This document shows, one piece after another, positions 59,661 through 64,000 of a DNA stretch of 64,000 nt; the first letter of the stretch is position 1, and each line of letters opens with the position of its first letter. The stretch is from Microbacterium marinilacus (GTDB lineage Bacteria; Actinomycetota; Actinomycetes; Actinomycetales; Microbacteriaceae), in the NCBI RefSeq assembly GCF_019753765.1, contig NZ_JAIJZW010000009.1, positions 1-64,000 of the forward strand. The letters are read 5' to 3'. A model generated the notes under the pieces. That model saw only the letters and a list, made by a program, of their open reading frames with translations, had not been told where the DNA came from and did no database searches. Made by a program: the position numbers and the translations under genes.

Positions 59661-60926
59661 ATGCCCGACACGCCCGCGCGCCCGCGCCCCGATGCGCCCG
59701 AGAACACCCCCGTGCGCTCCACCGGCACGCGGCAGGTCCGTCCCCAGACCGAGGGCTGGCAGCAGCAGAAGGACGCCACCGGTCGACCGCTGCTGCAGTT
59801 CGCGAGCCCGAAGCGCGGCAAGCCCCCGGTGCACCTCGCCGACCTCACGGCCGAGGCGCGCGTCGAGAAGATGAAGGAGCTCGGCCTGCCCGGGTTCCGC
59901 GCCAAGCAGATCGCGAAGCACTACTTCCAGCACTGGACGAGCGACCCCGCCGACATGACGGATCTTCCCGCGGCCGGGCGCGAGGAGCTGGTGGCCGGCA
60001 TGCTGCCGAACCTGCTCACCGAGGTGCGTCGCCTCGAGACCGACAAGGGCGACACGATCAAGTTCCTCTGGCGCCTGCACGACGGCGCGCTGGTCGAGTC
60101 GGTGCTGATGCGCTACCCGGGCCGGATCACGCTGTGCGTGTCGTCGCAGGCGGGGTGCGGCATGAACTGCCCGTTCTGCGCCACCGGCCAGGCGGGCCTC
60201 ACCCGCAACATGTCCACGGCCGAGATCATCGAGCAGATCGTGCGGGCGAACCGCGCGATCGCGAACGGCGAGCTCGGACGCCACGAGCACGCCGACGAGC
60301 GCGTCACCAACATCGTCTTCATGGGCATGGGCGAGCCGCTGGCGAACTACGCGCGGGTGATGCAGGCGGTGCGGATCATGGTGGACAAGAAGGACGGGCT
60401 CGGGATGAGCGCGCGCGGCATCACGGTGTCGACCGTGGGCCTCGTGCCGGCGATCCGCAAGCTCGCGGCCGAGGACATCCCGGTCACGTTCGCCCTGTCG
60501 CTGCACGCGCCCGACGACGAGCTGCGCGACGAGCTCATCCCCGTCAACTCCCGGTGGAAGGTGGACGAGGCGCTCGACGCGGCCCGCGAGTACTTCGACC
60601 GGACCGGCCGTCGCGTCTCCATCGAGTACGCCCTGATCCGCGACATGAACGACCACCCGTGGCGCGCCGATCTGCTCGCCGAGAAGCTCAACGCCCGCGG
60701 TCGCGGCTGGGTGCACGTCAATCCCATCCCGCTGAACCCGACGCCGGGCTCGGTGTGGGACGCGTCCGAGCGGTCGGTGCAGCGCGAGTTCGTGCGCCGC
60801 CTCAACGACGCCGGCGTGCCGACGACGATCCGCGACACCCGCGGCAAGGAGATCGACGGCGCCTGTGGCCAGCTCGTGGCCACCGAGGAGGACAAGGCGG
60901 AGGCGGCGGCCGCCGCCGGGTCCTGA
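59661..60926 (+). CDS. rlmN: 23S rRNA A2503 / tRNA A37 methyltransferase RlmN
   Basis: The 421-residue radical-SAM enzyme methylates C2 of A2503 in 23S rRNA and A37 in some tRNAs, which helps decoding accuracy. The cluster motif is [12 protein letters not shown] with Cys166, Cys170 and Cys173, and the catalytic methyl-carrying Cys402 lies in [25 protein letters not shown] near 221, [13 protein letters not shown] near 257 and [16 protein letters not shown] near 281 are family-specific. A proline-rich N-terminal extension of about 60 residues is present. TAGCCT at 59649-59654 lies six bases before the ATG, so it is probably leaderless. Confidence 0.95.
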   Translation: MPDTPARPRPDAPENTPVRSTGTRQVRPQTEGWQQQKDATGRPLLQFASPKRGKPPVHLADLTAEARVEKMKELGLPGFRAKQIAKHYFQHWTSDPADMTDLPAAGREELVAGMLPNLLTEVRRLETDKGDTIKFLWRLHDGALVESVLMRYPGRITLCVSSQAGCGMNCPFCATGQAGLTRNMSTAEIIEQIVRANRAIANGELGRHEHADERVTNIVFMGMGEPLANYARVMQAVRIMVDKKDGLGMSARGITVSTVGLVPAIRKLAAEDIPVTFALSLHAPDDELRDELIPVNSRWKVDEALDAAREYFDRTGRRVSIEYALIRDMNDHPWRADLLAEKLNARGRGWVHVNPIPLNPTPGSVWDASERSVQREFVRRLNDAGVPTTIRDTRGKEIDGACGQLVATEEDKAEAAAAAGS

Positions 60927-61005
60927 GCCGGTCCGCCGAACGGCCGTGAGGCGGTCTGTTACCGCCCGGCCAGGCGGGGCCGCCGCGCCGGGATAGCATC
61001 GGGGC

Positions 61006-62433
61006 GTGCCGTCAGACCCCGCCCGCCCGACGTCCGTGGTGGAGATCGCGACCGCGGTGAGGTCGGGCCGGACGAGCGCCCGCGAGGCGCTGGAAGACGC
61101 GATCGCCCGGGCCGACGCGATCGATCCGGGCATCGGCTCCCTGGTCTGGCGCGACGACGACGCGTCCCGCCAGGCGGCGGACGGCTGGGACCGGCTGCGC
61201 GCGGGCGGCACCGAGCTGCCGGCGCTCGCCGGGGTGCCGGTGACGGTCAAGGACACGTTCGCCATCGCCGGGCAGCCCTGGCGACGCGGCTCCGCCGCCG
61301 TCGACGACGCGCCCGCCGCGACGACCGACCTGCTGCCCGCGGCCGCCTTCGCCGCGGGGTGCGTGCAGCTCGGCCGGTCGGCGACGCCCGAGCTCGCGAT
61401 GACGACGTCGTGCGAGAGCCCCCTGTACGGCATCACGCGCAACACCTGGGACCCCGAGCGGTCGCCGGGCGGCTCGAGCGGCGGTTCCGCGGCGGCCGTC
61501 GCCGCGGGGATCGTGCCCGCGGCCCTGGCCAGCGACGGCGGCGGGTCGCTGCGCGTGCCGGCGGCGTTCTGCGGGCTGGTGGGCCTCAAGCCGGGCCGCG
61601 GCGTGCTGCCCCAGCGGGTGCAGGGCTGGGAGGGCGGATCGACCGAGGGCGTCGTCACGCGCACCGTGCGGGACACCGCGGTCGTGGTCGAGGCGCTCAG
61701 CGCCCCCGACCCCCTCGGCTGGGCGCAGGCGAACGCCGGCCCGCTCGACCTGGTCTCCGCGCTCGAGGCGGCGCCGGGGCCCCTGCGCGTCGGGCTGCTC
61801 GTCGAGTCCTTCGACCCGCGCATCCCCGTCGATCCCGAGTGCGCGGCAGCGGTGGAGGACACCGCCGAGGCGCTACGGTCGCTGGGCCACACCGTCGTCC
61901 CCGTCTTCGCCCCCGCCGACGCGGCCGAGCTGATGGACATCTACCCGCGCACGATCATCCCGGCGTGGCTGCAGCAGATCCCGCTGGCCCGTCCCGAGCT
62001 GCTGCAGCCGTACATCCGCCGGGTGATGGCGCAGGCCGACGGCGTCGGCGCCGCCGACTACGTGCGCGAGGCGGTCCTCATGCGAACCCTCGCCCGCCGC
62101 GTGACCGAGGCGCTGTTCGGCGAGCTGGACATCATGCTGACGCCGACGGCGGCGACCAGGGTGCCCCGCATCGGCGTCGTGCTCGCCGAGCTGACGGAGC
62201 GGTCGCCGTCGCGCGACTGCGCCGTCTACGAGCAGACGCTCGCGTTCACGACCGTGCCGAGCGTCGTGGGCCTCCCCGCGCTCACGGTCCCCACCGCCCT
62301 CGACTCGGACGGCCTGCCGCTCGGCAGCCAGCTGATCGGCCCGCAGCGCAGCGAGGCGCTCCTGCTCCGGCTGGGGCGTGCGCTCGAACGTCGCTACCGT
62401 TGGGACGAGCGCCGACCCGAGCCGCGCCGCTGA
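61006..62433 (+). CDS. Amidase-signature family amidase
   Basis: This 475-residue hydrolase has the amidase-signature core. The catalytic Lys is in VPVTVKDTF near residue 80, the cis-Ser in SPGGSSGGSAAAVAAG near 158, and the nucleophile Ser in ASDGGGSLRVPAAFCGLVG near 180. Such enzymes cleave amides, including acylated amines and indoleacetamide; the substrate is unknown. TAGCAT at 60994-60999 is a -10 six bases before the GTG, again suggesting a leaderless start. The following polyamine-type ABC genes have their own upstream region, so a functional link is uncertain. Confidence 0.88.
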   Translation: MPSDPARPTSVVEIATAVRSGRTSAREALEDAIARADAIDPGIGSLVWRDDDASRQAADGWDRLRAGGTELPALAGVPVTVKDTFAIAGQPWRRGSAAVDDAPAATTDLLPAAAFAAGCVQLGRSATPELAMTTSCESPLYGITRNTWDPERSPGGSSGGSAAAVAAGIVPAALASDGGGSLRVPAAFCGLVGLKPGRGVLPQRVQGWEGGSTEGVVTRTVRDTAVVVEALSAPDPLGWAQANAGPLDLVSALEAAPGPLRVGLLVESFDPRIPVDPECAAAVEDTAEALRSLGHTVVPVFAPADAAELMDIYPRTIIPAWLQQIPLARPELLQPYIRRVMAQADGVGAADYVREAVLMRTLARRVTEALFGELDIMLTPTAATRVPRIGVVLAELTERSPSRDCAVYEQTLAFTTVPSVVGLPALTVPTALDSDGLPLGSQLIGPQRSEALLLRLGRALERRYRWDERRPEPRR

Positions 62434-62459
62434 TTCGCCGCGGCCCCGCCGCCTCCCCT

Positions 62460-62465
62460 TAGTCT
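62460..62465 (+). promoter_or_regulatory. Candidate -10 of the polyamine-type ABC operon
   Basis: TAGTCT lies 65 bases before the lipoprotein start, in the 97-base gap after the amidase gene. This points to an independent transcript. Confidence 0.4.
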
Positions 62466-62530
62466 GGTCACCGGTCCCGCGCCGCTGATCCACCCGACCT
62501 CAGGCCCCACCGATCTCGAAAGCGAACACC

Positions 62531-63631
62531 ATGAACCGTTCCTCGACCACGTCCCGGCGCGCCCTCGCCGTGACGACCGCCGCCGCAGCGACCCTCCTGC
62601 TCGCCTCCTGCGCGAGCACCGGCGAGGGGAACGCCGACGGCGGCGAGGGCGGCACCCTCACCGTCGCCGTGTACGCCGGCTCCTGGGGCGAGTCGTTCGA
62701 CGAGGCGTTCATCCAGCCGTTCGAGGAGGCCACCGGCGCGACCGTCGAGGTCGTGCCCGGCGGGCCCGCCGACTGGCTGACCGCCCTGCGCTCGAGCCAG
62801 GGCGGCACCCCGGCGTACGACGTCGTCGCCTTCACGCCGAACGTCATCCCGAACGCGGTGGCCGCCGGCGTCGTCGCCCCGCTCGACACCGACCGCATCG
62901 ACGCGTTCGACGAGCTCAACACGACGCTCGCCGAGCAGAGCAACATCGACGGCACGCAGTACGGCCTGCCGCTGACGGTCGGCGCGACCGGCATCGCCTA
63001 CCGCACCGACCAGGTCGACCCCGCGCCGACCGACTGGTCCGACCTGCTCGACCCGGAGCTGTGCGGTCACGTCGCGATCTCGCCGCTGACCTTCAACACC
63101 GGCGTCGAGTTCCTCGCGGGCCTCATCAACGAGAGCGGGGGCAGCATCTCGAACCCCGACGACGTCGACGCCGCGTTCGACCAGCTCGCCGAGATCGCCG
63201 ACTGCGCCTCCGCCTTCCCCTCCGACGGCACCAGCGTGGAGACCGCGCTGTCGAACGGCGACGCGTGGATCGCCGCCCACTGGGACGGCCGCGCCTTCGT
63301 GCAGGCGAACGCGGGCGAGCCGATCGGCTTCGCCTACCCGGAGTCGGGCTCGGTCGGCGCGCTGACCTCGTTGTTCGTCACCGAGGGCACCGAGAACGAG
63401 GACCTCGCATACGAGTTCCTCCAGTACGTCGCCTCGAGCGACTACCAGCCGGTCTTCTCGGAGGGCACCTGGTACGCCGCGTCCAACGACGACAACGTGT
63501 ACCCCGACCAGTTCGCCGAGCAGATCACGCACGGCGAGGGCGCGTACGACGACTTCGTCTGGATCGACTACGAGACGCTCGCGCCCCAGCTCGGCGACCT
63601 GCAGGCGCGCTGGCAGCAGATCTTCGAGTGA
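62531..63631 (+). CDS. ABC substrate-binding lipoprotein, PotD/polyamine-like
   Basis: The 366-residue lipoprotein has a signal peptide ending in the lipobox LLASC with Cys27. The mature part is a type-II periplasmic binding fold of the PotD/PotF-like group, with LTVAVYAGSWGESFDEAFIQ near residue 42, YDVVAFTPNVIPNAVAAGVV near 97 and AWIAAHWDGRAFVQANAGEP near 245. These are typical of spermidine/putrescine-type receptors, but related proteins bind other small cations or carboxylates. The ATPase gene starts on the last base of its stop codon, so the operon is tightly coupled. Confidence 0.87.
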   Translation: MNRSSTTSRRALAVTTAAAATLLLASCASTGEGNADGGEGGTLTVAVYAGSWGESFDEAFIQPFEEATGATVEVVPGGPADWLTALRSSQGGTPAYDVVAFTPNVIPNAVAAGVVAPLDTDRIDAFDELNTTLAEQSNIDGTQYGLPLTVGATGIAYRTDQVDPAPTDWSDLLDPELCGHVAISPLTFNTGVEFLAGLINESGGSISNPDDVDAAFDQLAEIADCASAFPSDGTSVETALSNGDAWIAAHWDGRAFVQANAGEPIGFAYPESGSVGALTSLFVTEGTENEDLAYEFLQYVASSDYQPVFSEGTWYAASNDDNVYPDQFAEQITHGEGAYDDFVWIDYETLAPQLGDLQARWQQIFE

Positions 63632-64000
63632 TGGGCGCGGCTGAGCAGGCGGCTGAACAGGACGTGACCGCGCAGGGCCGGGTCGAGATCCGCGACCTGA
63701 GCGTCGGCTACGGCAGCAGCCCGGTGCTGCGGCTCGACGAGCTGACGATCGAGGCCGGGGAGTTCCTCTCGGTGCTCGGCCCGTCGGGCTGCGGCAAGTC
63801 GACGCTGCTGGGAGCGCTCGCGGGCTTCGTGCCCGTCGACTCGGGGTCGATCCGCATCGACGACCGCGACGTGACCGCGCTTCCCCCCAACCGTCGTGAG
63901 ACGGGGCTCGTGTTCCAGAGCTACGCCCTGTTCCCGCACATGACGGTGCGCCGCAACCTGGAGTACGGGCTGCGGGTGCGCCGCGTGCCGCGGGCGGAGC
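63631..64000 (+). CDS. ABC ATPase, PotA-like (cut by window end)
   Basis: Only the first 123 or so residues are visible. They include Walker A GPSGCGKSTLLGALAG near residue 50 and the Q-loop GLVFQSYALFPHMTVRRNLE near 93, typical of PotA-type polyamine importer ATPases. The ATG overlaps the receptor stop by one base (TGATG). The signature and Walker B motifs and the permease genes should lie to the right of the window. Confidence 0.88.
   Translation, partial: MGAAEQAAEQDVTAQGRVEIRDLSVGYGSSPVLRLDELTIEAGEFLSVLGPSGCGKSTLLGALAGFVPVDSGSIRIDDRDVTALPPNRRETGLVFQSYALFPHMTVRRNLEYGLRVRRVPRAE

Overview
The window reads as chromosome of a very high-GC Gram-positive actinobacterium, most likely Microbacteriaceae and plausibly Microbacterium. 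The basis is strong G/C bias at third codon positions, an HspR-type HAIR box before clpB, coenzyme F420 genes, thiamine transport under TPP riboswitches, a SipW-type surface operon, and many genes whose -10 box lies 6-7 bases before the start codon (leaderless mRNAs). No rRNA, tRNA, CRISPR array, phage module or transposase gene was seen. Genus is inference.

Layout. 0.2-6.1 kb: two glycosyltransferases, a GlxA-type regulator facing a tiny membrane protein, an MFS exporter and an AraC regulator. 6.15-7.75 kb: a vapBC toxin-antitoxin pair between two perfect 51-base direct repeats, one being the 3' end of the adjacent membrane gene, then two small membrane genes. 7.8-11.4 kb: clpB and an FMN monooxygenase. 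11.4-15.0 kb: ykoF diverging from a TPP-riboswitch-led HMP/thiamine-precursor ABC operon. 15.0-22.5 kb: two ABC export systems and a NarL-type two-component system. A common dyad (ATCC-N10-GGAT type) precedes all three promoters at nearly constant distance from the -10, which suggests a local regulon. 22.5-26.0 kb: class-I amidotransferase, exonuclease III, pyrE, ROK kinase.

26.0-31.8 kb: an F420 block (cofC, fgd, a Baeyer-Villiger-type monooxygenase, fbiC). The CofH half of FbiC lacks the radical-SAM cysteines. 31.9-36.7 kb: an unknown small protein, an ABC ATPase with a roughly 420-residue acidic tail, an enoyl-CoA hydratase-family hydrolase and an LLM oxidoreductase. 36.7-40.9 kb: a SipW signal-peptidase operon with a structured leader, three SipW-type secreted proteins (one with a ricin-B-like domain) and an LATTG-anchored protein, followed by a response regulator that converges on a histidine kinase and a degenerate GGDEF membrane protein. 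44.8-48.6 kb: a heterodimeric ABC exporter. 48.7-49.8 kb: a DUF559 nuclease-like gene bracketed by related palindromic repeats. 49.8-54.7 kb: a D-Ala-D-Ala carboxypeptidase and a second TPP riboswitch with ykoEDC.

54.7-64.0 kb: a deazaflavin-dependent reductase, an APH-like kinase, an Nramp-like transporter, an F420-type LLM oxidoreductase, a PhzF protein, rlmN, an amidase and the start of a polyamine-type ABC operon that runs off the window. Main themes are F420 redox chemistry, thiamine salvage split over two riboswitch operons, and regulated envelope/export functions. The most unusual signals are the vapBC cassette repeats, the shared ABC/two-component dyad, the four-member palindrome family around the DUF559 gene, and the cysteine-less CofH half.
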